The position numbers were made by a program, and so were the translations under genes. From Bacillus massilinigeriensis (lineage in GTDB: Bacteria > Bacillota > Bacilli > Bacillales > Cytobacillaceae), in NCBI RefSeq assembly GCF_900117315.1, contig NZ_LT630337.1, positions 2,613,601-2,677,600 on the forward strand: DNA of 64,000 bases, written 5' to 3'. Below, in pieces: positions 9,493-17,428 of the stretch; the stretch's first letter is position 1, and each line of letters starts with the position of its first letter. The notes under the pieces were generated by a model. That model was not told the origin of the DNA. It did not search any database and saw only the letters and a program-made list of their open reading frames with translations.

Positions 9493-10283
9493 ACACTGAC
9501 CACTCCCTTAATATGAGGATGTGGGTTGTAATCCACTAATTCAAAATCTTCATATTCAAATGAAAAAATATCTTCTACCTCTCGATTAATTTTCATTTTC
9601 GGAAGTTCTCGAGGCTCACGTGTTAATTGTAAATGAACTTGCTCAAGATGATTTTGATAAATGTGGACATCACCAAATGTATGGATGAATTCACCAGGCT
9701 CTAAATGACAAACCTTAGCGATCATCATCGTTAATATAGCATAAGATGCAATATTAAAAGGAACTCCAAGGAATACATCTGCTGAACGTTGATATAGCTG
9801 GCAGGATAGTTTCCCATCTGCAACATTAAATTGAAATAAACAATGACACGGAGGCAAGGCCATCTTTTCGATATCTCCTACATTCCATGCATTGACAATC
9901 AACCTTCTAGAACTAGGATTTGTCTTTATTTGGTCTATTAGCTCGCTAATTTGATCGACAGTTTGACCTTCCGAACCAGTCCAAGAACGCCATTGATGAC
10001 CGTAAACCGGACCGAGATTTCCATTTTCATCTGCCCATTCATTCCAGATCCTAACCCCGTGATCTTGAAGGTATTTGACGTTTGTATCACCGTTTAAGAA
10101 CCAAAGTAGTTCATAAATGATAGACTTTAAATGTAACTTTTTTGTTGTTAGAAGTGGAAATCCTTCCTGTAAATCAAATCTCATTTGATAGCCAAACGTG
10201 GAAATGGTCCCAGTTCCAGTACGATCCTCTTTTTTAACTCCATTTTCTAGTACATGCCTGCATAATTGTAAATATTGTTTCAT
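9489..10283 (-). CDS. thyA: Thymidylate synthase
   Basis: The enzyme methylates dUMP to dTMP using methylenetetrahydrofolate. The nucleophile is in [10 protein letters not shown]; also visible are the dUMP-binding RRLIVNAWN segment, [17 protein letters not shown] and the C-terminal PHPHIKG. The 264-residue length matches the E. coli/ThyB class and not the longer phage-like ThyA. It is the first gene of the thyA-dfrA pair. Confidence 0.96.
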   Translation of the reverse strand: MKQYLQLCRHVLENGVKKEDRTGTGTISTFGYQMRFDLQEGFPLLTTKKLHLKSIIYELLWFLNGDTNVKYLQDHGVRIWNEWADENGNLGPVYGHQWRSWTGSEGQTVDQISELIDQIKTNPSSRRLIVNAWNVGDIEKMALPPCHCLFQFNVADGKLSCQLYQRSADVFLGVPFNIASYAILTMMIAKVCHLEPGEFIHTFGDVHIYQNHLEQVHLQLTREPRELPKMKINREVEDIFSFEYEDFELVDYNPHPHIKGVVSV

Positions 10284-10356
10284 TCCTCACACACCTTTAA
10301 GCCTATTCATCCTATCTATTTTACCAATAGGAAGGAGAAATTACACTACTTCTATT

Positions 10357-11058
10357 CTATTTTAGAGATTTAATAAATTTATAAGTTTTTGGTGCCTTCT
10401 CTAAAAGTAGTTCTCTATATTCTCCTCCTAGATAATAAAGGGCAAAGCATTCCGCAAAATATTCTTCAGGAAAGGAAAGAAAATAGGTTTGACCAGGGAA
10501 GAGTAGATACTTTTCCTCCCCCCAAATATTTAGGAAGCCTTTTTGATAGCGGATATTATTAAATACATGTCGATCGATTGAATGAGCAAGCTCATGGAGC
10601 TCCAGATTCACTGATCCATGGTCCATTCCCTTGTTACTATATCCAATCTTGACTAAAACTGTCTTAGACCCACCGATACCAGGAACATCATCCCAAGTAT
10701 GTCCACCGATATAGCCCCTTGGTGAAACCCCTTTTAGATGTCTTACTGTTGGATTATCCGTTAATTTTCCATTAAAAAGCTTTATGACAATCCCTTTATC
10801 TTTAATTTTTGTTAATAGCGTTGTGGGTAGACGATCAATTCTTGAGATTATTTCCGCTGCCTTAGTGGTCTCAAATTCATCCTTAGGTAAAATGATGATT
10901 TGATCAAGGATTCTATGAGATTTGAGATTAAGTAGGCTTTTTAAATCAGAGGTATCATCCATTTCCCCTAAGTAAATATCGGGACTAGTAGCTTGAGACT
11001 TTCCAAGTAGCAAAAATGAGAACACCATTAGTCCAAGGATGATTATCGATTTACGCAT
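10357..11058 (-). CDS. Secreted zinc metalloprotease resembling Pro-Pro endopeptidase / lethal-factor family (M34)
   Basis: The 233-residue protein has a cleavable signal peptide (hydrophobic residues about 3-18, then KSQA) and one globular domain. The zinc motif HELAH (HExxH) lies about residue 156 and a downstream EEYFAECFALYYL supplies the likely third glutamate ligand. This spacing, the small size and the secretion signal resemble PPEP enzymes of Clostridioides and Paenibacillus, which cut between prolines in surface adhesins and belong with the anthrax lethal-factor catalytic domain. ATG 11058 has an AAAGGA ribosome site. It lies between thyA and ypjP. The exact substrate cannot be inferred here. 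Confidence 0.7.
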   Translation of the reverse strand: MRKSIIILGLMVFSFLLLGKSQATSPDIYLGEMDDTSDLKSLLNLKSHRILDQIIILPKDEFETTKAAEIISRIDRLPTTLLTKIKDKGIVIKLFNGKLTDNPTVRHLKGVSPRGYIGGHTWDDVPGIGGSKTVLVKIGYSNKGMDHGSVNLELHELAHSIDRHVFNNIRYQKGFLNIWGEEKYLLFPGQTYFLSFPEEYFAECFALYYLGGEYRELLLEKAPKTYKFIKSLK

Positions 11059-11202
11059 AAGGTATTCCTTTCTATCTAAAGTAACCAATCTTTTAATCTA
11101 TCTAAAATTATATCATAGGCTGGTTACATAATTAGTAGGAGCCTTGAAGGGAATATTATGAGAGTATTGTAATATTCTCCACACAATCAATAATAAGCAA
11201 AA

Positions 11203-11225
11203 AAACAAGGGCATATCCCTTGTTT
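11203..11225 (-). terminator. Terminator after ypjP
   Basis: A perfect AAACAAGGG/CCCTTGTTT stem with a 5-base loop, followed on the minus strand by a T-run. Confidence 0.8.
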
Positions 11226-11236
11226 ATCTTCCTTTG

Positions 11237-11836
11237 CTAACTCATCCATTTTGGCGGGGTATTTTTCCCCCAATAAATAGAACCAAGCTCATGATGGGTT
11301 TCAAAAGCATCATGGTAAGTATGATAATGGAAGTTATACCAATAACCTTGTTGTGGTGGATGATCTCGTCTCACATGAAATCTCATTATATCCTGGTTCT
11401 TCTTCATGTCTGTAATATGAAAAATCCTTTCGGCGTTCCCTTTCCCGGGTATTTCAGAAACAGCTAAGTATTTCAAGTCTCGTTCAGGGAATTCCGCAAC
11501 CGCTTCCTTAATCGCTGATTCTATATTTGGAAAAATAATTTCCTTAAATTCATCATGAATAACCGGTTTAATTTTTTCACCGAATTTTAAGTATGACTGA
11601 TCTTCAGCCTGCTGAAAAATTTGACTAAGTATAACCTCCTTATTAATCTTTTCCTCAGTGGAATAACGTTCTTGCTCCTGATAGCTTGGATTAATAACCT
11701 TTTCTTCTAAAGCATCATTCTTAGGTAATTTATTCGCATTTCCATTTTCAATAAATGATATTTGTGTTGGGGTAATTAATCCAAAGGTTAGAATCGATAT
11801 TAATACAACAAGTGATTTTCGAATCCAAATTGGCAT
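11237..11836 (-). CDS. ypjP: YpjP-family exported protein
   Basis: The N-terminus, WIRKSLVVLISILTFGL, is a signal peptide closely resembling that of B. subtilis YpjP, and the product length (199 aa) agrees. The body has a charged mid-section and a His-rich C-terminal part (NFHYHTYHDAFETHHELG), which hints at metal binding, but this is inference. It lies in the conserved neighbourhood downstream of thyA. Function unknown. Confidence 0.8.
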   Translation of the reverse strand: MPIWIRKSLVVLISILTFGLITPTQISFIENGNANKLPKNDALEEKVINPSYQEQERYSTEEKINKEVILSQIFQQAEDQSYLKFGEKIKPVIHDEFKEIIFPNIESAIKEAVAEFPERDLKYLAVSEIPGKGNAERIFHITDMKKNQDIMRFHVRRDHPPQQGYWYNFHYHTYHDAFETHHELGSIYWGKNTPPKWMS

Positions 11837-11855
11837 TATCTATACAACCCCCTCA

Positions 11856-13043
11856 CTATTTTATCAGAGATGATTTCTTCAAAATTCCACTTTTTTCAAT
11901 TTGTTTGATTGTTTGAAGTAATTGCTCCTCTGGTTGAACAAGGGCCATTCTGACATACCCTTCTCCCCATTTCCCAAAGGCGACTCCTGGAGTAACAACG
12001 ACTTTTGCTTTTTGGATTAAATCAATAGCAAATTGTTTGGATGATTGATAACTTGGAGGAATCTCTGCCCAAACAAACATTGAGGCTTTTGGAGAAGCAA
12101 CCCTCCAGCCAATTTCATTTAATCCATTAACTAATATATCTCTTCTCTTGCGGTAAATTTTCCGGTTCTCACTTAAAAAGTTCGACTCATCCAAAAGGGC
12201 ATTTGTTGCTGCCGATTGTATTGGGAAAAATACTCCATAATCGATATTTGACTTAAACTGATTAATTGCATGAATCATTTCCCTGTTTCCAATTGCGTAA
12301 GCAACACGACAGCCTGCCATGCTAAAGCTTTTTGACAGGGAATTCAATTCAATCCCAACCTCCTTAGATCCCTCGATCGATAAGAAGCTAATTGGTTTTT
12401 CATCAAAGTAGAGCTCCGAATAGGCAAAGTCATGAAGAATAATTATGTTATGCTTATTAGCAAATCGAATTGCTTCTTCAAAAAACTCTTTTGTAGCCAA
12501 AGCAGGTACAGGATTTCCAGGAAAATTCAAGATTAGCATGGAGGTTTTATCAAGTACATCCTTTGGAATCTCCTTTAAATCTGGAAGAAATTGATTTTCC
12601 TTTTTTAATGGCAGAGGATATAAATTGGCCCCAGCCATCGCAGCACCAGTTGCATAGGCAGTGTAGCCAGGGTCAGGAACTAATATATAATCACCAGGAT
12701 TACAAAAGACCATTGGTATATGTACAAGTCCATCCTGAGAACCCATTAGCTGTGATACTTCGTGTTTCGAGTCTAAGGAAACCGCATAGTTACGAGCATA
12801 AAAGGTACTCACTGCCTCCAAAAATTCATAGGTTCCAGTTAAGGAATAGCCATACATCTCTGGATTATTTGCATATTTACTCACTACCTCAGAAATAAAG
12901 GTTGGTGGAGGAAGGTCGGGACTACCAATACTTAAATCAATGACCGCATTCCCCGCTGAAATTTCAGCTTTTTTCATTTGGGTTAATTCCGAAAAGATAC
13001 TCTCTTGAAAGGCATTCATTCGGTTAGCCAATTTTACCTTCAT
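11856..13043 (-). CDS. PLP-dependent aminotransferase, class I/II (LL-diaminopimelate aminotransferase-like)
   Basis: The 395-residue enzyme belongs to fold-type I aminotransferases. The Schiff-base lysine is in SLSKSFSMAGCRVAYAIGN, the GSQDGL segment binds the cofactor phosphate, NFPGNP replaces the common NPxNP loop, and the C-terminal arginine is in GEGYVRMALV. The overall pattern resembles the DapL/PatA-like group that acts on aromatic or dicarboxylic amino acids. Start 13043 is preferred because GTGAGGG lies 7 bases upstream. It lies next to ypjP and may be read with it. Substrate not assignable from sequence. Confidence 0.8.
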   Translation of the reverse strand: MKVKLANRMNAFQESIFSELTQMKKAEISAGNAVIDLSIGSPDLPPPTFISEVVSKYANNPEMYGYSLTGTYEFLEAVSTFYARNYAVSLDSKHEVSQLMGSQDGLVHIPMVFCNPGDYILVPDPGYTAYATGAAMAGANLYPLPLKKENQFLPDLKEIPKDVLDKTSMLILNFPGNPVPALATKEFFEEAIRFANKHNIIILHDFAYSELYFDEKPISFLSIEGSKEVGIELNSLSKSFSMAGCRVAYAIGNREMIHAINQFKSNIDYGVFFPIQSAATNALLDESNFLSENRKIYRKRRDILVNGLNEIGWRVASPKASMFVWAEIPPSYQSSKQFAIDLIQKAKVVVTPGVAFGKWGEGYVRMALVQPEEQLLQTIKQIEKSGILKKSSLIK

Positions 13044-13192
13044 CTTTTTTACCCTCACTTAAAACCATATATTCAAAAACTATTAATCTAATAATATACT
13101 CACTTTACGAAAAAATTCAAAAATAGTTTCATAATTTTATTAATTTTATCGTAAATATAGGTAAGTTGATTAATACTTAGGAGGGAATCAAA

Positions 13193-13270
13193 ATGGAATG
13201 GAATATTCTTTTTATCATTGCAACCTTTTTATTATTAGGGTATTTTGTTTACCTTTCTATTACTGATTGA
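13193..13270 (+). CDS. 25-residue KdpF-like single-span membrane peptide
   Basis: A short frame with a near-consensus ribosome site (TAGGAGGG, 6-7 bases before the ATG) encodes 25 residues, almost all one membrane helix. The core LLLGYFVYLSI strongly resembles the LLLGYLVYALI signature of KdpF, the stabilising peptide of the Kdp potassium ATPase. No kdpABC genes are nearby, so it is an orphan. It converges on ypiP, with its stop 12 bp from the ypiP stop. The strong ribosome site and helix character support it as real, but its partner is unknown. Confidence 0.6.
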   Translation: MEWNILFIIATFLLLGYFVYLSITD

Positions 13271-13282
13271 CAAATTGTTTTT

Positions 13283-14056
13283 CTATTTTTCAATCACCCC
13301 AAAGTGAAACTTTGCAGATGGTCTAGTATAAACGTCAAACCCAAATCTCTTGAACCGCTCGCTTCTAAAGTGGTCCTTTAATACAATTCTACCTTTTGAC
13401 ACTCTTTTTGCTTCTTGAATCAACTCTTCCGTTAAATCAATATAAACTGCAAATCTTCTTAATCCTTGTATTCCGTCAGATTCAATGATTTGATCCTCAA
13501 ACATAGGATCGAAATACACGCAGTCAAAGCTGTTTTCTTCCAGCGATTTTAGATATTCAGTTGATAATTGATGAATGACCTGGATACTCCTCATTGCCTT
13601 ATTGATACCAGTAGAATTAGAGTCCCATTCTTGTAAGCCATTGGCTACTATATAAGCTAAATAGGGATTTCCTTCAACTCCTACCACTGAACCCTCATTT
13701 CCAACCTTATATGCTGCCACAATACTGTCTGAAGCTAGACCTAAGGTACAATCCAAAAACCGCTCTCCACTTTTGAGATTACATGCCTGTAAAAATGGGT
13801 CGGGTTCTCCCCTCATAATTCTTTTTACTCGGAACATGGCTGAATTTGGGTGGAAAAAGAAGGGTTTACTCCCACCAATTGGATACATTTCTAACCGGTC
13901 CTTGCCAACCACGATACAATCGTCATTTAATAATTGTTGAACCGCTTGAATCGAGTTTTTACGCCTTGAAACATATTCAATCTTTAGTTCATTTGCCATG
14001 CTTTTTGCCTTTTCAACTAAGCGATTATTTGTTCTTCCTGCTGTTGTGATAAACAT
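13283..14056 (-). CDS. ypiP: Class I SAM-dependent methyltransferase, YpiP family
   Basis: The 257-residue protein has an N-terminal region opening MFITTAGRT and a Rossmann methyltransferase domain from about residue 90, with the SAM motif DCTLGLASDSIVAAYKVG and an FDPMF motif. The DPxF/DPPY type of motif is seen in N-methyltransferases acting on nucleic acid or protein amides. The match to YpiP is from gene context and overall appearance. Its true substrate is not known to me. Confidence 0.8.
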   Translation of the reverse strand: MFITTAGRTNNRLVEKAKSMANELKIEYVSRRKNSIQAVQQLLNDDCIVVGKDRLEMYPIGGSKPFFFHPNSAMFRVKRIMRGEPDPFLQACNLKSGERFLDCTLGLASDSIVAAYKVGNEGSVVGVEGNPYLAYIVANGLQEWDSNSTGINKAMRSIQVIHQLSTEYLKSLEENSFDCVYFDPMFEDQIIESDGIQGLRRFAVYIDLTEELIQEAKRVSKGRIVLKDHFRSERFKRFGFDVYTRPSAKFHFGVIEK

Positions 14057-14116
14057 ATAGATCCTATCCTTTTTATTTGATAAACCATTTTTATTTTATA
14101 CAATTTTCACTTCAAA

Positions 14117-14147
14117 TAAAAAAAGGACGTCCATTGAGACATCCTTG
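14117..14147 (-). terminator. Terminator after brxB
   Basis: AAGGATGTC...GGACGTCCTT stem followed by TTTTTTT on the minus strand, just after the bacilliredoxin gene. Confidence 0.8.
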
Positions 14148-14160
14148 ATTTAGTAATTTT

Positions 14161-14595
14161 TTAACAATATGTTTCTAATGCATGAATGACATTCTCCATT
14201 ATTTCTTCCATAGAATGATCCTCAATATCGTGACGGTGAATGAAATGAACGACTTCCTTTCCTTTTAGAAGTGCCATTGACGGAGATGAAGGCTCTATTT
14301 CAACAAAATATTCACGCATTTTAGCTGTTGCCTCTTTTTCCTGACCAGCAAATACCGTTACTAAGTGATCAGGTTTTTTCTTCGAATTTTGAAGAGCCTG
14401 ATTTACTGCAGGTCGTGCAAGACCAGCAGCACAGCCACAAACAGAATTTACAACTACTAATGTTGTACCATCAACGTTTTCCATGAATTGTTCTACGTCA
14501 TCTGCAGTAAAGAGCTCCTTAAAGCCATTATTCACCAATTCTTCACGCATAGGTTTAACCATCTGCTTCATATATTCTTCATAAGCCATTGACAT
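14161..14595 (-). CDS. brxB: Bacilliredoxin BrxB (YphP)
   Basis: Bacilliredoxins remove bacillithiol from S-bacillithiolated proteins. The diagnostic CGC active site is in VVVNSVCGCAAGLARPA, within the thioredoxin-like DUF1094 fold. The start MSMAYEEYM matches the YphP N-terminus and gives 144 residues. An AGGGAGG ribosome site lies upstream of two consecutive ATGs (14598 and 14595), so initiation may use either. It sits in the conserved ypi-yph neighbourhood as a single gene with its own terminator. Presence implies bacillithiol as the main low-molecular-weight thiol. Confidence 0.93.
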   Translation of the reverse strand: MSMAYEEYMKQMVKPMREELVNNGFKELFTADDVEQFMENVDGTTLVVVNSVCGCAAGLARPAVNQALQNSKKKPDHLVTVFAGQEKEATAKMREYFVEIEPSSPSMALLKGKEVVHFIHRHDIEDHSMEEIMENVIHALETYC

Positions 14596-14775
14596 CATGA
14601 AAAACCTCCCTTTTGATTTCTTTGTTAGCATACAATATATAGGCCTTTTAATGCAACGAGTGTGACCTTACTAGTGAGAAGGTAATCTTTTTTTACAAAA
14701 CATGACATTTTTCCCTACCATTCTACTAAAAACTTCTTTATGATTAAAATGTATTATATTTTCAAAGGAGTAAAT

Positions 14776-15609
14776 ATGTTTAACAAGCGGCGGATTCATT
14801 TAATTATATTTTTATTATGCCTTAGTGCATTATTTAGTGTTAGTTACACCATTGTAGAATTAAGTTTTTTTCAAAATGATAGAGTTAAAGCTAATTCAAA
14901 AATAAGTGACTCTGCTCTTATTAGCCCACAACCATATAAATCTATGGCATTAGCAAATAAGAATATAAACATTAAGCAAAATTTCAACAAATACACTCAA
15001 AATATTTATTTGACATTTGATGACGGACCTAATCAGCATACAAAAAAAATCCTTCATATCCTCAAAAGGAAAAAGACCACTGCAACCTTTTTCATGTTAA
15101 ATGATAATATATTAAAAAATAAAGAAATGGTTGCTGCAGTCAACAAGGCAGGCAATTCCTTAGGATGCCACGGTGTGTCACATCGTGTTGACCGGTTTTA
15201 TCAAACAAAAAAATCACCGTTAGTGGAAATGAACACTTGCAAAAAATCAATTCTTAAAGCAAGTGGAGAGGAAACCCTCTTAATTCGGGTACCATATGGG
15301 AGCTTTCCTAATCTCTCACCTATTCAAAAGAAATATTTAGATCATGCCGGATTTATTATGTGGGATTGGAATGTGGATAGTGAAGACTGGCTAAACAAAA
15401 ATAAATCAGGAAAATACTTAGTGAATCATGTAGTGAATCAAGTAAAGCAACTTAAGAAACATGACATCACACCAGTAATATTGTTACATGACACGGAAAT
15501 CTCTGTAAAAGCGTTGCCTAAGCTAATTGATAAACTTCAAGCGATGGGCTATACTTTTCAGCCAATAAATGAACAGATAAAACCATTGCAATTTAGTCCG
15601 AAAAATTAA
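14776..15609 (+). CDS. Membrane-anchored/secreted polysaccharide deacetylase (NodB domain)
   Basis: The enzyme removes N-acetyl groups from a polysaccharide, probably peptidoglycan. NodB motifs are complete: TFDDGP (motif 1, catalytic base Asp), HGVSH (motif 2 zinc histidines), RVPYG (motif 3), DWNVDSEDW (motif 4) and ILLHDT (motif 5). An N-terminal hydrophobic helix (about residues 8-28) precedes a variable linker, so the domain lies outside. Start 14776 has AAAGGAG 5 bases upstream. It is flanked by brxB and ypgR, both on the other strand. Peptidoglycan is the likeliest substrate by family, but not proven. Confidence 0.88.
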   Translation: MFNKRRIHLIIFLLCLSALFSVSYTIVELSFFQNDRVKANSKISDSALISPQPYKSMALANKNINIKQNFNKYTQNIYLTFDDGPNQHTKKILHILKRKKTTATFFMLNDNILKNKEMVAAVNKAGNSLGCHGVSHRVDRFYQTKKSPLVEMNTCKKSILKASGEETLLIRVPYGSFPNLSPIQKKYLDHAGFIMWDWNVDSEDWLNKNKSGKYLVNHVVNQVKQLKKHDITPVILLHDTEISVKALPKLIDKLQAMGYTFQPINEQIKPLQFSPKN

Positions 15610-15733
15610 GCCATTTCGTCAAGATGTTACCATTACGTTCAGGTTTTACAACCGATTTGTATTAGTGTATGGTTTTTCTTGATGAATGGCTTATTGTTTT
15701 AATGTTTGTGTACATTTTTGAACAAGCTTTAGG

Positions 15734-16861
15734 TTATTGGTTCTTCCTTGACTCAAGAATTTGCTTCCAAACTGATCCTCTTGCTTCTTCCCCATGTTCA
15801 ATACGCTCAATAGCAAGCTTTATTTGCATACTCACTTCAAATTCCGGATCATTCTCAGCAGCCTTTAAAGCAGGGAGAGACCGTTCATCACCAACTTCAT
15901 ACAAATACATCGCAGCCCTCCAACGTACAATCTTGCTTGAGTCCTTTAAAGCCTGCATCATCTCCTCCATTGCTTCGGTAAATCCTAAATCCGAAAGACA
16001 ATCACCGGCAGTCCTACGTACGGAAACACTTTTATCCTTTAATGCTTGATAAAGGTAGGGAAGCACCTGCTTATCTTTAATCATTCCCAAATATACCGTT
16101 GCTAGTCTACGAATCGATGCCTTCTCATCTTGTAAAGCCTCAGCTAATACCGGTAAATCCTCGATAACAGGATCCTCCATCCTTTCAAGTAATTGAAACC
16201 TCACCAGCCAATCTGAATGCTTGAAACTTTCAAGGTCTACTTTCATCAAATTCCCTCTTTTTATTATGCTGGCTTGTTTATCTCCCTTTGCTTGTATGAC
16301 AAGTTCTCTTAATCTATCTGGTGGGTAAGTAGCATAAAGCTCCTCAACAACTTCTTTGCCAATTTGCTCAAAATCTCCATAACGGATTCCAAGCTCCTGC
16401 CATTTCCTCATATAAACGACATTATCTCCTTCGTTTGTCGCTTCCTCAACTGCTGCTGTATAGGCCTCTGATAAGCCAAATCGCTTTTCTTCCTGTCCAT
16501 TTATTAATTTCACTTGATAGGGAATCCCCTTAAATATTTGAACAAAAACCTTTATTTCCCCATAATGCTCATCCAATTGTGAAGGAGATTGAACTTCTTC
16601 AGCCTCCATTCCAAAGGCGGACCTTACCTTTTGTAGAATTTCCCTCCAGTCAAATTTAGGATTTCTTTCAACTGCTAAAAAATCAGCAACATGATATACT
16701 CCCTTGACTCCTTCAATTTTTAATATTTCTCGAATTACTTGTGGTGCACCCTCACTAGAGGCCTTTTTATAGTTATTACTCTTCCCTTTTGGAAGCTCTT
16801 CATCTAAATTTATTTTCATTGTATTTGGACTAGGAGTTGGCTCGATGGATATGATTTTCAT
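15734..16861 (-). CDS. ypgR: Nfu-N plus HEAT-repeat protein, YpgR / conserved virulence factor C family
   Basis: The 375-residue protein has an Nfu-type N-terminal domain (about residues 1-90; opening SIEPTPSPNTMKI) and a central linker, followed by three or more HEAT-like repeats from about residue 215, each with an R-R-x-A pattern (SIRRLATVYLG, SVRRTAGDCL, IVRWRAAMYL). This layout matches B. subtilis YpgR and staphylococcal CvfC. The C-terminal Nfu CxxC cluster-binding domain is absent, so direct Fe-S transfer is unlikely. A scaffold role is inferred. Confidence 0.85.
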   Translation of the reverse strand: MKIISIEPTPSPNTMKINLDEELPKGKSNNYKKASSEGAPQVIREILKIEGVKGVYHVADFLAVERNPKFDWREILQKVRSAFGMEAEEVQSPSQLDEHYGEIKVFVQIFKGIPYQVKLINGQEEKRFGLSEAYTAAVEEATNEGDNVVYMRKWQELGIRYGDFEQIGKEVVEELYATYPPDRLRELVIQAKGDKQASIIKRGNLMKVDLESFKHSDWLVRFQLLERMEDPVIEDLPVLAEALQDEKASIRRLATVYLGMIKDKQVLPYLYQALKDKSVSVRRTAGDCLSDLGFTEAMEEMMQALKDSSKIVRWRAAMYLYEVGDERSLPALKAAENDPEFEVSMQIKLAIERIEHGEEARGSVWKQILESRKNQ

Positions 16862-16969
16862 TGTATCTCCCCTTTATATTGAGATTAGAATTATTTTAAC
16901 ATAGACCCCTAGAGCGTTCATAATTGGTTGCTCAAACCCTTCTTTAAACAAAGGCTCTGTTAAACTTGA

Positions 16970-17350
16970 ATGTTGATTTCCGTTCCAGGCGCAAACGGTT
17001 CGCGGGCGTGACGGGGAGCTTACCTCTAGCTAACGCTCCTGCGGGGTCTCCCCTGCCCCGTTTTCCCGCAGGACTTTGAAAAGGCTTCATTGAAAGCACA
17101 CCGCACGATAAAAATGCTTTAGCATTTTTAGAGGACATTGAAAAGGCTTCATCGAAATCACACCGCACGATAAAAATGCTTTAGCATTTTTAGAGGACAT
17201 TGAAAAGGCTTCATCGAAATCACACCGCACGATAAAAATGCTTTAGCATTTTTAGAGGACATTGAAAAGGCTTCATCGAAATCACACCGCACGATAAAAA
17301 TGCTTTAGCATTTTTAGAGGAGTCTTCGCACCTGAAACGTAGATCAACAT
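16970..17350. repeat. Interspersed repeat with 23-bp imperfect terminal inverted repeats
   Basis: The ends at 16970-16992 and 17328-17350 are inverted copies matching at 19 of 23 positions (ATGTTGAT-x-x-CGTT-x-CAGG-x-GC). Between them lies a GC-rich block unlike the AT-rich surroundings, then a tandem array. I recall similar CCGTTCCAGGCGC...GCACCTGAAACGG intergenic repeats in other Bacillus genomes. No coding capacity is credible; frames through it are by-products of the repeat. It separates ypgR from the ABC-F gene. Confidence 0.8.
17079..17322. repeat. 62-bp tandem repeat array, about four copies
   Basis: The CCGCACGATAAAAATG string recurs at 17101, 17163, 17225 and 17287, a strict 62-bp period. 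Each unit contains the palindrome AAAAATGCT-TT-AGCATTTTT and a GAAAAGGCTTCA block. The first unit differs slightly (TTGAAAGCACA versus TCGAAATCACA); the others are near identical, so the array expanded recently. Confidence 0.92.
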
Positions 17351-17388
17351 GTCTTAATATCAACAATGAGCATTAACACATTCTAAAC

Positions 17389-17426
17389 AAAAAAGGCATG
17401 ATTTCTTTAGACGAATCATGCCTTTT
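17389..17426. terminator. Bidirectional terminator
   Basis: AAAAAGGCATGATT and AATCATGCCTTTTT form a perfect stem with a 10-base loop right after the ABC-F stop. Confidence 0.85.
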
Positions 17427-17428
17427 TA

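Noticed and set aside
16944-17168. 74-codon frame in the interspersed repeat
   Set aside because: It follows repeat units and GC-rich palindromes and shows no protein-like family; by-product of the repeat.
17079-17322. CRISPR array
   Set aside because: The units are directly adjacent with no unique spacers between them, and no cas genes are present.
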